Positions 51,691 through 59,971 of a stretch of DNA of 64,000 nucleotides are shown here, in pieces. The DNA is taken from assembly GCF_024198175.1 (NCBI RefSeq), contig NZ_JAJVKV010000001.1, positions 620,001-684,000 of the forward strand, in the 5' to 3' direction. This stretch comes from Pyxidicoccus xibeiensis (GTDB lineage Bacteria; Myxococcota; Myxococcia; Myxococcales; Myxococcaceae). The position numbers and the translations under genes are program-made. Every line of letters begins with the position of its first letter. Positions within the stretch are counted from its first letter, which is position 1. The notes under the pieces were generated by a model. It was not told the DNA's origin and made no database searches. It worked only from the letters and a program-made list of their open reading frames with translations.

Positions 51691-53416
51691 AGCGCTCGCG
51701 CTCGGCGGCGACGAGGGCGTCCACGTCGGCGTCCCCGGCCTGGGGCTCCAGGCGCGACACCATGTCGTCCGGCTCCCACCGGTAGGGCTCGCCGTTGAGC
51801 AGCACCCGGCCGTCGGCCACCGCGCGCGTGGCCTCCTGCACGGGCAGGTGCGCGGTGTCGCGCACCAGCGCCTCGAAGCGGCCCTGCCGCACGGGGTCCG
51901 CGAAGCGGAAGCGCGAGCGCGACAGCGCGGCCGGGTGGAACCACATGGGGCGGAAGGCCACGCCGGCCAGCCCCACCCGCTTCGCCATCAGCAGCAGCAT
52001 CTCCGTGGCCTCGCGGCCCAGGCCCAGCCCCGGCACGTCCTGGCCGGGCAGCTGCGGCCGGCGCTCGCTGAAGCGCGCGCGCGGGTGGCGCAGGCTCAGC
52101 CAGTTGAGGAAGAGGAAGGGCTCACCCGCCACGGGCCGCCGCTCCACCACGCAGTCCACCAGCAGGTGCTCCTGGCCCGCGGCCTTCCCCAGCACCTTGA
52201 TGCGGTCGCCCGCGCCCGTGGAGCCCACCTCCACCCGGAGCCGGCTGTAGCCCAGCCGCTCCACGTGCGACAGCAGCCCGAACCGGAACAGCGTGTACTC
52301 CAGCGACTGCGCCGTGTAGTAGCCCAGCACCTTCGGCTGCAGCGTGGCGCCCAGGCCCAGAGAGCCCTCCAGGTCCTCCAGCGACAGCGTGATTTCCTCC
52401 GGCACGCCCTCCTGCGACAGCAGCCGGGAGATGCGCTGGTAGCGCGCGCTCAGCGGGTCATACCGCGCCTTGATGGCGCGCGAGCCCTTCCCCGCCAGCA
52501 CCAGCACCGTGCCCGCGAACACCTTCCAGGACTCGGAGTGGTAGCCGCCGCCCGGCAGCCACACGCTCGGGACTCCGCGCAGCGCGCGCTCCAGCGCCCT
52601 ATCTCTGCGCCGTGCGCCCTCCAGCGTCAGCCCCACGCGGCCGAAGCGGTCCCCCTTCAGCACGTCCCCGCCGGCGATGACGAAGGCCATGTCCGCCCGG
52701 GGCATGCGCGCCAGCAGCCCCTCCAGCAGCGAGAGGTAGTCGTTGTCGCTGACGCCCTCGGGCACCCGCGTCTCGTCCACCTCCAGCGGGAGCGAGCCCC
52801 AGTCGCTGCCGGACAGCGAGCCAATCCACGCCTTCTCCTGGCCGGCCAGGCACTCCGCCGTGCCGTCGGGCGGGTGCGCGTCCAGGTCCACCACCACGGT
52901 GCGCCCGTCGAAGCCGTCCGCGTGGAGCGCCGCCAGCGCCACCGCGATGTCGTTCACCGCGCAGAAGCCGCCGCCCCGGGCCGGCGCCGCGTGGTGGAAG
53001 CCGCCCGCCATGTTCACCACCGGGCCCTTGCGCGCCAGCGCCAGCCGCGCCGCGCCCAGCGTGCCGCCGCAGACGAGCCGCACGTTGGTCAGCAGCGTGT
53101 CCACCGGGACTTCCGACGGGTCCGTGGCGAAGATGCGCGCCAGCGTCTCCGGGCGGCCGAGGGACTCGAGGTACGCCGGCTCGTGCACGCGCGCGAGCTC
53201 CGCGTAGCTCACCGGCAGCGGGCGGTGCACGTCCGCCGGGCGCACCACGCCCTTCTCCAGCAGGTACCAGGTGGTGAAGTCCACCCCGCGCGGCTCGATG
53301 CCCACCGAGGACTCGATGCCGGTGAGCGGCAGCCGGTAGGACTCGTCGTAGAAGATGGGCACGCTCGCGCCACCGCTTCCGGGCACCCACTTGCCCAGCC
53401 AGTCCCACACGCTCAT
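51662..53416 (-). CDS. Histone deacetylase/acetoin-utilisation family protein with long C-terminal extension
   Basis: A 584-residue protein. Residues ~15-310 form an arginase/deacetylase-fold domain with an intact active site. The His pair is H141/H142 in GGFHHAAP. Zinc ligands are D179 and H181 in DLDAH and D251 in AGGDVLKGD. The transition-state tyrosine is Y292 in GGGYH. The ~270 residues that follow are not part of the core family and include several short beta/alpha segments. It probably removes acyl groups from proteins or polyamines. The ATG at 53416 opens the protein at MSVWDWLGK. Its 3' end is part of a tandem repeat. Confidence 0.88.
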   Translation of the reverse strand: MSVWDWLGKWVPGSGGASVPIFYDESYRLPLTGIESSVGIEPRGVDFTTWYLLEKGVVRPADVHRPLPVSYAELARVHEPAYLESLGRPETLARIFATDPSEVPVDTLLTNVRLVCGGTLGAARLALARKGPVVNMAGGFHHAAPARGGGFCAVNDIAVALAALHADGFDGRTVVVDLDAHPPDGTAECLAGQEKAWIGSLSGSDWGSLPLEVDETRVPEGVSDNDYLSLLEGLLARMPRADMAFVIAGGDVLKGDRFGRVGLTLEGARRRDRALERALRGVPSVWLPGGGYHSESWKVFAGTVLVLAGKGSRAIKARYDPLSARYQRISRLLSQEGVPEEITLSLEDLEGSLGLGATLQPKVLGYYTAQSLEYTLFRFGLLSHVERLGYSRLRVEVGSTGAGDRIKVLGKAAGQEHLLVDCVVERRPVAGEPFLFLNWLSLRHPRARFSERRPQLPGQDVPGLGLGREATEMLLLMAKRVGLAGVAFRPMWFHPAALSRSRFRFADPVRQGRFEALVRDTAHLPVQEATRAVADGRVLLNGEPYRWEPDDMVSRLEPQAGDADVDALVAAERERCRFTVEAAG

Positions 53417-53646
53417 GCGCGGCACCTCGAACGGGACGGGGCGCCGGGAGCGACGACGTCGGTGGTGGACACTGGAGCGGGGCGGAGACGTGGCACGGAG
53501 GCCGCGAGCTTCGCGCAGTGAACGCCCTCCCGGGATGTTTTTCGTGACTGTCCGGCGGCTGGATTGCGTTTCACCGGGGGTGAGGGGTAGGCAGCCGGCC
53601 CGACGGGACCGCCTGACGGGCGGCCTGTACACCCGGGGGGTCTTCC

Positions 53647-54576
53647 ATGTCGTCGTTCCGTTCGCTGTGCCTTGCCGCCGTGGCGCTGTGCCTGGTGGCC
53701 CTGCCCTCTTCCGCCGCGGACACGTACGCGAAGACGCGCTACCCCATCGTGCTCGCACACGGGATGGCGGGCTTCGACTCGCTGTTCGGCGTGCTGGACT
53801 ACTTCCATGGCGTGCAGTCCACGCTGGCCTCGGGCGGCGCGCGCGTCTACGTGACGCGCGTGCCCGCCTTCAACGCCACGGAGGCCCGCGGCGAGGCGCT
53901 GCTGGCGCAGGTGGAGGACATCGTCGCGCGCACCGGCTGCGGGAAGGTGAACCTCATCGGCCACAGCCACGGCGGCCTGGACGTGCGCTACGTGGCGGCG
54001 GTGCGGCCGGACCTGGTGGCGTCGGTGACGACGGTGGGCTCGCCACACAAGGGCGCGGCCCTGGCCGACCACCTGCGCGCCAACCTGACGGCCGGGGGGC
54101 TCGGCGAGGGCGTGCTGTCCTTCTTCGCCAACCACCTGGGCACGGTGCTGGGCTTGCTGTCCGGCAGGACGCGGCCGCAGGACGCCGTGAAGGGCCTGGA
54201 CGCGCTCACCGGAGCGGGGCTGGCCCGGTACAACGCGCGCTTCCCCGCGGGCGTGCCCGCCACCGCGTGCGGCCAGGGCGCGGCCACCGGGATGGCGGGC
54301 CAGCGGTACTACTCGTGGTCGGGAACGGGCGTCGTCACCAACCTGCTGGACGTGTCCGACGGCGCGCTGGGCCTGTCGTCCTTCTTCTACCGCGAGGCCA
54401 ATGACGGCCTCGTGGGCCGGTGCAGCTCGCACTTCGGCACCGTGCTGCGCGACGACTACGCGATGAACCATGCGGACGAGGTGAACCAGGTGCTCGGCCT
54501 CACCGCCCTGTTCCAGACGGACCCGAAGTCCGTGTACCGCGCGCACGCGAACCGGCTGAAGAACGCGGGCCTGTGA
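53647..54576 (+). CDS. Secreted triacylglycerol lipase, family I (Lif-dependent type)
   Basis: A 309-residue protein with a signal peptide cleaved near SSAAD. IVLAHGMAGF forms the oxyanion region, the nucleophile is S107 in GHSHGG, the catalytic Asp lies in EANDGLVG and the His in MNHADEVNQ. Two cysteines flanking the active site (in ATACGQG and GRCSSHFG) can form the disulfide seen in Pseudomonas/Burkholderia lipases. GHSHGG marks family I.1/I.2, whose members need a dedicated foldase. That foldase gene is the next gene downstream. Confidence 0.93.
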   Translation: MSSFRSLCLAAVALCLVALPSSAADTYAKTRYPIVLAHGMAGFDSLFGVLDYFHGVQSTLASGGARVYVTRVPAFNATEARGEALLAQVEDIVARTGCGKVNLIGHSHGGLDVRYVAAVRPDLVASVTTVGSPHKGAALADHLRANLTAGGLGEGVLSFFANHLGTVLGLLSGRTRPQDAVKGLDALTGAGLARYNARFPAGVPATACGQGAATGMAGQRYYSWSGTGVVTNLLDVSDGALGLSSFFYREANDGLVGRCSSHFGTVLRDDYAMNHADEVNQVLGLTALFQTDPKSVYRAHANRLKNAGL

Positions 54577-54883
54577 GGTGCGGGCCGGCGTGGTCGCGAG
54601 GAGCGCCGACGGCTCGGCCCATGAGCACCGGGGCAAGCTTGCGGGCGCGCCTGCCGGCAGGGACCTGACGGGGGCCCGGAGGCGCACTGGAGGCTTGCTG
54701 TTCGGAAATGTCGGGACATTTCGCGGCGCAAAACCCCCGACATTTCCGAACAGTGACCTTCGGCCCCCGCTCCGGGGCCTCCCCTGCCGCGAGCCGGGAG
54801 CAGGCCGCCAATGATGGCGTGTCCATCTACAGCTTCTGGGGGCCCGCTGGAGCCTGTCCCGGGTCCTCCACGAACAGGTGGAT
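54577..54883. other. Intergenic stretch between lipase and foldase genes, first part
   Basis: No gene is supported in these 307 bases. They contain a strong inverted repeat at 54698-54753. The five-copy tandem array that carries the foldase start follows immediately. Confidence 0.6.
54698..54753. repeat. 18-bp perfect inverted repeat with alternative pairing
   Basis: The left arm 54698-54715 (CTGTTCGGAAATGTCGGG) is the exact reverse complement of 54736-54753, with a 20-nt loop. GAAATGTC at 54705-54712 can also pair with a closer GACATTTC at 54715-54722, so two hairpins exclude each other. It may be a terminator after the lipase gene, an attenuator, or a small mobile palindrome. Confidence 0.8.
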
Positions 54884-55187
54884 ACCGCTGCGACGGGCTG
54901 CCGCGTGAAGCAGGGGGCACATGCCATGAAGACCCGCATCTCCCACCGCTGCGGCGGGCTGCCGCGTGGCAGCAGGGGGCACACGCCATGAAAACCGGCA
55001 TCTCCTACCGCTGCTACGGGCTGTCGCGTGGCAGCAGGGGCGCACGCCATGAAGACCCGCATTGCCTACCGTTGCGACGGGCTGCCGCGTGGCAGCAGGG
55101 GCACACGCCATGAAGACCCGCATTGCCTACCGCTGCGGCGGGCTGCCGCGTGGCAGTAGGGGGCACACGCCATGAAAACCCGCATTG
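54884..55187 (+). repeat. 61/62-bp tandem repeat carrying five copies of the foldase start region
   Basis: Five units each contain an AGGGG-type ribosome-binding site and an ATG with the first codons of the lipase foldase. The ATGs lie at 54926, 54988, 55049, 55110 and 55172; only the last opens the full gene. The first unit encodes a 21-residue peptide (MKTRISHRCGGLPRGS...) whose stop overlaps the next ATG; later units shift frame because of the 61/62-bp length difference. Confidence 0.9.
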
Positions 55188-56236
55188 CCATCGTGCTGCT
55201 CGTTGCTGTCTGCATGGGAGGAGGCGCGCGCGGGTGGCTCGCGGCCTGGAGTGAGGACCCCTCCGGGAGCCGAGCGTTCCCTGACACGGCAGCGCTGAGC
55301 CGGGAGGACCTGGCCCGCCCGGCGAGTGGCGATGCGCGGCCCCGGGCCGGAGCGGACACGGAGACGGGCTCCAGCGGGGACGCGGCCCAGCCCCGGGGCG
55401 ACCTGCCCAGCAGGCCCACGTCCCTCCAGGACACGGAGGAGGACGGTGCGCTGCGCGTGGACGCGTCAGGCCACCTCGTGCCGTCCGCCGACGTGCGCCT
55501 GCTGTTCGACTACTACCTGTCCGCCAGCGGAGAGGAGCCTCCCGAAGTCCTCCGTGCACGCATCGTCTCGGCGCTGCGCGCGAAGCTGCCTCCTGCCGCG
55601 GTGGAGGAGGCGGTGCGGCTCCTCGACGACTACCTGGCCTATCGCGAGGCGACGCGCACGCTGCAGGCGCCTCCGGGCAGCGCACCGGACGACCTGGGCA
55701 GCCGGCTGGAGGCCGTGCGCCGCCTGCGCCGCGAGCACCTGGGCGACACGGTGGCGGACGCCTTCTTCGGCGCGGACGAGCTGCTGGACGGTGTAGCGCT
55801 GGAGCGCCTGCGGCTGGAGCGCGACACGTCGCTGACGCCGGAAGAACGGGAGCGGCGCATCACCGCGCTGGAGGAACGCCTCCCCGCGTCCATGCAGGTC
55901 CACCGTGAGGAGGCCCTGCGGCCCCTGCGCCAGCAGGCCGAGGAGCGGGAGCTGCTCGCCACCGGCGCCACGGCCGAGGACCTGCGTCACTACCGCAGGG
56001 CCACCGTGGGCGAGGAGGCCACCGCGAGGCTGGAGGCGCTGGACCAGCGGCGCTCCGAGTGGAAGCGGCGACTGGCGGCATTCCGGGCAAAGCGGGAGGC
56101 CCTGCGTCTCGCGGAGCCGGACCTGGCCCTGCGCGAGGCCGCGGTGCAGCGGCTGCTCATCGACTCCTTCACGCCCGAGGAGCGCCCCCGCGTGGAGGCC
56201 GCCGATGCGCTCGAGGCGGAGCGGGCGGTGCCGTAG
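55172..56236 (+). CDS. Lipase secretion chaperone / foldase (Lif)
   Basis: A 354-residue protein with an N-terminal membrane anchor (residues ~5-25). A variable Ala/Pro/Asp-rich linker follows, then the helical foldase domain. The hallmark motif RLLFDYYLSASGEE (Rx1-2FDY(F/C)LSA) is present at about residue 109, and long charged helices follow to the end. Lif proteins stay anchored in the inner membrane and fold their cognate family I lipase in the periplasm before type II secretion. The lipase gene is directly upstream. Its start region is the last unit of a tandem repeat, and its stop region begins another. Confidence 0.92.
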   Translation: MKTRIAIVLLVAVCMGGGARGWLAAWSEDPSGSRAFPDTAALSREDLARPASGDARPRAGADTETGSSGDAAQPRGDLPSRPTSLQDTEEDGALRVDASGHLVPSADVRLLFDYYLSASGEEPPEVLRARIVSALRAKLPPAAVEEAVRLLDDYLAYREATRTLQAPPGSAPDDLGSRLEAVRRLRREHLGDTVADAFFGADELLDGVALERLRLERDTSLTPEERERRITALEERLPASMQVHREEALRPLRQQAEERELLATGATAEDLRHYRRATVGEEATARLEALDQRRSEWKRRLAAFRAKREALRLAEPDLALREAAVQRLLIDSFTPEERPRVEAADALEAERAVP

Positions 56237-56570
56237 CCCTCCCCTTCACCAGCGCTTCTTGCCAGGCGCCACCGATACGCTCGAGACGGAGCTGGCGGTG
56301 CCGTAACCCCTCCCCTTCACCAGAGCTTCTTGCCACGCGCGGCCGATGCACGCGAGGCGGAGCGCGCAGTGCCGTAGCCCGTCCTTTCACCAGAGCTTCC
56401 TGCCAGACGCCGCCGATGCACGCGAGGCGGAGCGCGCAGTGCCGTAGCCCGTCCTTTCACCAGAGCTTCCACCAGCGCTTCCTGCCAGGCGCCGCCGATG
56501 CGCGCGCGACGGAGCACAGTGCTGTAGCCCCGCCCCTCACCAGAGCTTCCACCAGGGCTTCTTGCCAGGC
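56198..56570. repeat. 70-82-bp tandem repeat duplicating two convergent gene ends
   Basis: Five units begin at 56198, 56268, 56339, 56409 and 56491. Each holds a copy of the foldase 3' end (GAGGCGGAGC...GTGCCGTAG) followed by a copy of the opposing gene's 3' end, whose protein terminus reads like PGKK(P)W(W)KLW. The first unit contains the real foldase stop (56236) and the last contains the real stop of the leftward gene (56537). The whole intergenic space is made of these units. Confidence 0.88.
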
Positions 56571-57778
56571 GCCGCCGGGGCGTCGGCTCGGGCCTGGACC
56601 GGGCGCGCCGCTTCGCCCGGGAGCCTGCGCCAGGAGCGCAGGATGGCGTCCGCCTCGGCGGAGAACTCCTCGTAGGTCAGGTCGCGCGGCCCACCCACGG
56701 TGATACGGAAGACGGCCCCGTCAACATCCGCGAGCCAGCGGGTCGCGGCCACCATGGGCTGCCCCTGCACGACGAAGCGCACGTGGCTCGACACGTGCGG
56801 TCTTCCGTCCACCTCCGGCAGCACCTGCGTGTCCACCTCGATGTCCGTCACGCCCTCTTTCGCCCAGGACTCCGCGTTCCGCCGGGCGCCGTCGACCAGC
56901 GCCTCCGCGCGACCGGGGCCGGGAGGAAGGACGGCGGCGTCCCGCCAGACATCCATCGTGCGGAGGTCTCCACACGTCAGGCGGGTGAACATGGCGATGT
57001 TGCGGCCGAGCCCCATGTCCTGGGAGGGCGTCAGGGTGTAGCGGGGCGGCGGCGTCACCGCACACCCCAGGTCCGGAAGGATGACCTCTCCCTCCGGAGG
57101 CAGGGGCAGCGGCTCCAGCACGCGGAGGACGCCGCGCTCGGGAGTCGTCAGCCAGGCCAGCGCGGCGCGCAGGACGCTCAGGCCGTGCTCGGGAAAGCTC
57201 GCGTCCCAGGCCGGGTCGTCGAAGTCCTGCTGGCGCTGGTGCTCCATGATTTCGTCCGGCGAGCGTCCCGGCTCCTTCCGCCTGGCGAGGAGGTGCAGCG
57301 CCGCCTCACGCCCGCCGGTTTCTCGCGCGAAGTGCCGTATCTGGACCTGGAACGTCCCCACCGCGAGCGGCACCAGCAGGCGCGCCTCGAGGACTTCCAG
57401 GCCCGGTTCGTACGCGAGCCGGCCGAGCACCCGGAGCACGGGGGCGCCGTCCACCAGCGTCCGGTCCAGCTCGATGAGCGGAGACCACCTCGGGTCGTCC
57501 GTGCGAGGCGGTGAGCGGTCCGGGCCCGCGCGCGTCGCCAGGGCGTCGTACTGGTCCTGGAAGCTGACGCGCAGTTGGTGCTCGACGTCGCTGCGCAGCA
57601 CCGGGTCGTGCTCGGGTCGCAGGCCCAGGCGCATGGGGTTGAGCGAGAGCACCCAGGACGTGTCGTCCGTGGTGCGCTTGAGCTCGGCCCGCGTCTCATC
57701 CTCCGACTTGAGCTGGAAGCCCTCCCCCAGGTGGAGCCTCACACCGAACCGTCCGTCCCGCAGGCTTTCGAGGAACAT
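56537..57778 (-). CDS. Hypothetical protein, 413 residues
   Basis: A soluble protein without signal peptide or membrane helix. It has a mixed alpha/beta pattern, with strands such as FGVRLHLGEGFQL and TSWVLSLNPM early on. The end is Pro/Ala-rich and terminates in the aromatic-basic GKKPWWKLW. I do not recognise a family. Third-position GC is high along the whole frame. The last codons lie in a tandem repeat shared with the convergent foldase gene. It lies 15 bp after the PAP2 phosphatase gene on the same strand. Confidence 0.78.
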   Translation of the reverse strand: MFLESLRDGRFGVRLHLGEGFQLKSEDETRAELKRTTDDTSWVLSLNPMRLGLRPEHDPVLRSDVEHQLRVSFQDQYDALATRAGPDRSPPRTDDPRWSPLIELDRTLVDGAPVLRVLGRLAYEPGLEVLEARLLVPLAVGTFQVQIRHFARETGGREAALHLLARRKEPGRSPDEIMEHQRQQDFDDPAWDASFPEHGLSVLRAALAWLTTPERGVLRVLEPLPLPPEGEVILPDLGCAVTPPPRYTLTPSQDMGLGRNIAMFTRLTCGDLRTMDVWRDAAVLPPGPGRAEALVDGARRNAESWAKEGVTDIEVDTQVLPEVDGRPHVSSHVRFVVQGQPMVAATRWLADVDGAVFRITVGGPRDLTYEEFSAEADAILRSWRRLPGEAARPVQARADAPAAPGKKPWWKLW

Positions 57779-57793
57779 GGCCGCGGGACATTA

Positions 57794-58522
57794 CTACTCC
57801 ACCGGACGCCGGGCCTCCGCGCGCAGGGCGGGGCTGCGGCGGTGGAGGGCCCGGGCCACCAGGGCGGTGAGCAGCGCCCACGCCAGCCCCGCCACCCAGC
57901 CCGCGAGCACGTCCGTCGGGTAGTGCACGCCCAGGTACACCCGCGTCATCCCCACCATGCCCGGCAGCAGCAGGGCCACGCCCAGGATGTAGGCCTTGAG
58001 CCGGCGGCGCTCGGCGAGCTGCGCCAGCAGCGCCCCCAGCGTGAGGTAGACGGTGGCCGACAGCATGGCGTGGCCGCTCGGGAAGCTCTGGGTCATCACC
58101 TCCGTGAGGTGCGGCACCACCGAGGGCCGGGGCCGGGAGAAGAGCTGCTTGAGCAGGGTATTGAGCAGCCCGCCGCCCAGCGTCGCCACCAGCACCAGCA
58201 GCAGCGTCCGGTAGCGCCGGGCCAGCAGGAGATAGCCACACACCGCCAGGGTGACGAGGAACAGCACCGTCACGCCGCCGAGCGCCGTCACCTCCTCCGC
58301 CGACACCGCCAGCCACCAGGGCCCCCGGGGGACGGACGGGTCGGCCGGGTCTCTCAGCATGCGCAGCACGCGCTCGTCGACGTCCTGCGTCTCGCCCTCG
58401 GACACCTCGTCGGAGAGGGCGATGAAGCCCAGGAAGCACGCCCCCAGCAACAGCAGCAGCCCGAAGAGCCGCGTCACCGCCGCGTCCACAGTCGACATCC
58501 GCTCCCAGAGCCTGCGCCACAT
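57794..58522 (-). CDS. PAP2-family membrane phosphatase
   Basis: About 242 residues with five to six hydrophobic helices. The three phosphatase motifs are complete: KQLFSRPRP, PSGHAM, and RVYLGVHYPTDVLAG (catalytic His with Arg and Asp). It probably dephosphorylates a lipid such as undecaprenyl pyrophosphate or phosphatidic acid at the outer face of the inner membrane. I choose the ATG at 58522 because a strong hairpin lies between it and the alternative GTG at 58591. The downstream hypothetical gene starts 15 bp after its stop. Confidence 0.9.
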   Translation of the reverse strand: MWRRLWERMSTVDAAVTRLFGLLLLLGACFLGFIALSDEVSEGETQDVDERVLRMLRDPADPSVPRGPWWLAVSAEEVTALGGVTVLFLVTLAVCGYLLLARRYRTLLLVLVATLGGGLLNTLLKQLFSRPRPSVVPHLTEVMTQSFPSGHAMLSATVYLTLGALLAQLAERRRLKAYILGVALLLPGMVGMTRVYLGVHYPTDVLAGWVAGLAWALLTALVARALHRRSPALRAEARRPVE

Positions 58523-58535
58523 GTTCGTGACACTA

Positions 58536-58569
58536 TGCACCCCGGGGCCATCCGGGGACCCGGGGTGCA
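58536..58569. terminator. Hairpin between the ExbD pair and the PAP2 gene
   Basis: TGCACCCCGGG (58536-58546) and CCCGGGGTGCA (58559-58569) form a perfect 11-bp stem with a 12-nt loop. It lies 29 bp after the second ExbD stop, reading leftward, and before the PAP2 start. No T-run follows, so termination strength is uncertain. Confidence 0.55.
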
Positions 58570-58597
58570 CGGACTGTCGGCTGTTGCCCACGGAGGC

Positions 58598-59023
58598 TCA
58601 GTCCGTGAGGACGCCCAGCTCCTCCGCTCCCGCGGCCTTCGCCCCGTCCAGGGCCGTCACCAGCCGGCCGTAGCCCGCGCGGTCCTCCACCTTGAAGAAC
58701 ACGTGCCGCTGGCCCCGGGGCCGCTTGTCCAAGACTTCCTTCAGGCGGGCCACGTAGTCCGCGTCGTCCACGGGCTCGTCGTTCAGCGTGAGGCGGCCCT
58801 CGGGCGTGAGGCCCACCACCCAGGGCTTGTCCGCGGCGGTGGGAGGCGGCTCCGGCGTCTCCGACACCTGCGGGAGCTGCACGGCGAGCTCCCGGTTCAG
58901 CAACGGGGTGACGACCATGAAGATGATGAGCAGCACGAGCACCACGTCCACCAGCGGCGTGACGTTGATGTCCGACTGCATGTCCCCCTGGGGGCGCACG
59001 TACGTCCTTCTCGAGGTTGCCAT
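58598..59023 (-). CDS. ExbD/TolR-family transport energiser, second copy
   Basis: A 141-residue protein with one membrane helix near residues 26-44 preceded by MQSDINVTPLVD, which holds the key membrane aspartate of ExbD/TolR. A periplasmic domain follows. It would use the proton gradient with an ExbB/TolQ partner to drive TonB- or Tol-type work. GGGAGG precedes the ATG. It lies 12 bp downstream of another ExbD gene; no ExbB/TolQ gene is in the window. Confidence 0.93.
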   Translation of the reverse strand: MATSRRTYVRPQGDMQSDINVTPLVDVVLVLLIIFMVVTPLLNRELAVQLPQVSETPEPPPTAADKPWVVGLTPEGRLTLNDEPVDDADYVARLKEVLDKRPRGQRHVFFKVEDRAGYGRLVTALDGAKAAGAEELGVLTD

Positions 59024-59035
59024 CGTGCGTCCTCC

Positions 59036-59455
59036 CTAGAGGGACTCGGGGGTTTCCACGCCGAAGGACAGCTTCTCCACCCCGGCGACGCGCGCGAGCT
59101 TCGCGACCCGACGGATGTCGCCACAGGACAGGGACTGGTCGGCCTTGAGGAGGAAGCGGCGCCCCGGCTTCGCCCGCAGCTCCTCCTGGAGCCGGGCCTG
59201 GAAGGCCGCGTCGTCGGGGTAGGCTTCCGCCTCCACGAACACCTTGCGGTCCGGCATCACCGAGAGGACCAGCGGGTCGTCCTGCTTCTCCGGCTCCACC
59301 TGGGTCGCCTTGGGCAGCTCCACGTCCTTCCCCCGCTCCATCATGGGGGTGACGACCATGAAGATGATGAGGAGGACCAACACCACATCGACGAGCGGGG
59401 TGACGTTGATGTCGCTCTTGATTCGACCCCGGCCACCACCGGCGGACATTCCCAT
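59036..59455 (-). CDS. ExbD/TolR-family transport energiser, first copy
   Basis: A 139-residue protein almost identical to its downstream neighbour around the membrane helix (SDINVTPLVDVVLVLLIIFM), including the conserved aspartate. The periplasmic parts differ strongly, so the two may contact different partners. A glycine/arginine-rich cytoplasmic N-terminus precedes the helix. The two genes form a tight operon. Paired ExbD proteins are common in myxobacteria, usually beside an ExbB gene, which is missing here. Confidence 0.93.
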   Translation of the reverse strand: MGMSAGGGRGRIKSDINVTPLVDVVLVLLIIFMVVTPMMERGKDVELPKATQVEPEKQDDPLVLSVMPDRKVFVEAEAYPDDAAFQARLQEELRAKPGRRFLLKADQSLSCGDIRRVAKLARVAGVEKLSFGVETPESL

Positions 59456-59586
59456 GCGCGGCTGCTCCTTGCTGGAAGGGACAGCGTCAGGGGACCACGG
59501 GTGCGGCCGAGCGTTGGCGGGCGCCCGTCCCGCATTCCGTCATCGTTGCGTCATGAGGTCCGTGCCGGAGCGCCGGAGCCTCGCAG

Positions 59587-59829
59587 CTAGCGTCTCAGCC
59601 GGATACGGTCGCTGCCCGCGCTGCCGAACGCCGCCCCGAGCACGCAGAGCACGTGGAGGATGACGCCGGGGACGACGAGCAGGAAGTAGCCCGCGCCCAC
59701 AAAGCAGAACCAGAGGATGGCCCGGATGAGCTGGCCCTTGTAGAGCTGGCCCAGGCCCGGGAACAGCACGGACAGCACCCCGGCGATGAGGGGATTGAAG
59801 CGGCGCTCTCGGATGGCCTCGGTCATCAT
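59587..59829 (-). CDS. Small membrane protein, TM2/DUF-type
   Basis: An 80-residue protein with two hydrophobic helices and the motif VLFPGLGQLYKGQL between helix starts, as in small TM2-like and related membrane proteins. The C-terminus is basic. Its start (two ATGs, 59829 and 59826) follows a GGAG site. The upstream minus-strand sequence contains TATATG, a possible -10. Function is unknown. Confidence 0.8.
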   Translation of the reverse strand: MMTEAIRERRFNPLIAGVLSVLFPGLGQLYKGQLIRAILWFCFVGAGYFLLVVPGVILHVLCVLGAAFGSAGSDRIRLRR

Positions 59830-59971
59830 GCGGTCTCCAGTCGTTCATCTGCATATAAGAAGAGGGGCCGGAGGACGAAAACGGGGGCCGTGCGCGGCTG
59901 GACGCTCGGTGTACGAGCGGCGTTGTCTCCCGGCGCCCGGCTGCTATCACGAGGACCCAGGAGGCACTTCC

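Noticed and set aside
54884-55187. CRISPR array
   Set aside because: The repeats are directly adjacent with no unique spacers, the unit is 61/62 bp, and it ends in a gene start; no cas genes are nearby.
56198-56570. Insertion-sequence remnant
   Set aside because: There are no terminal inverted repeats, target duplications or transposase pieces; every unit matches the two flanking gene ends.
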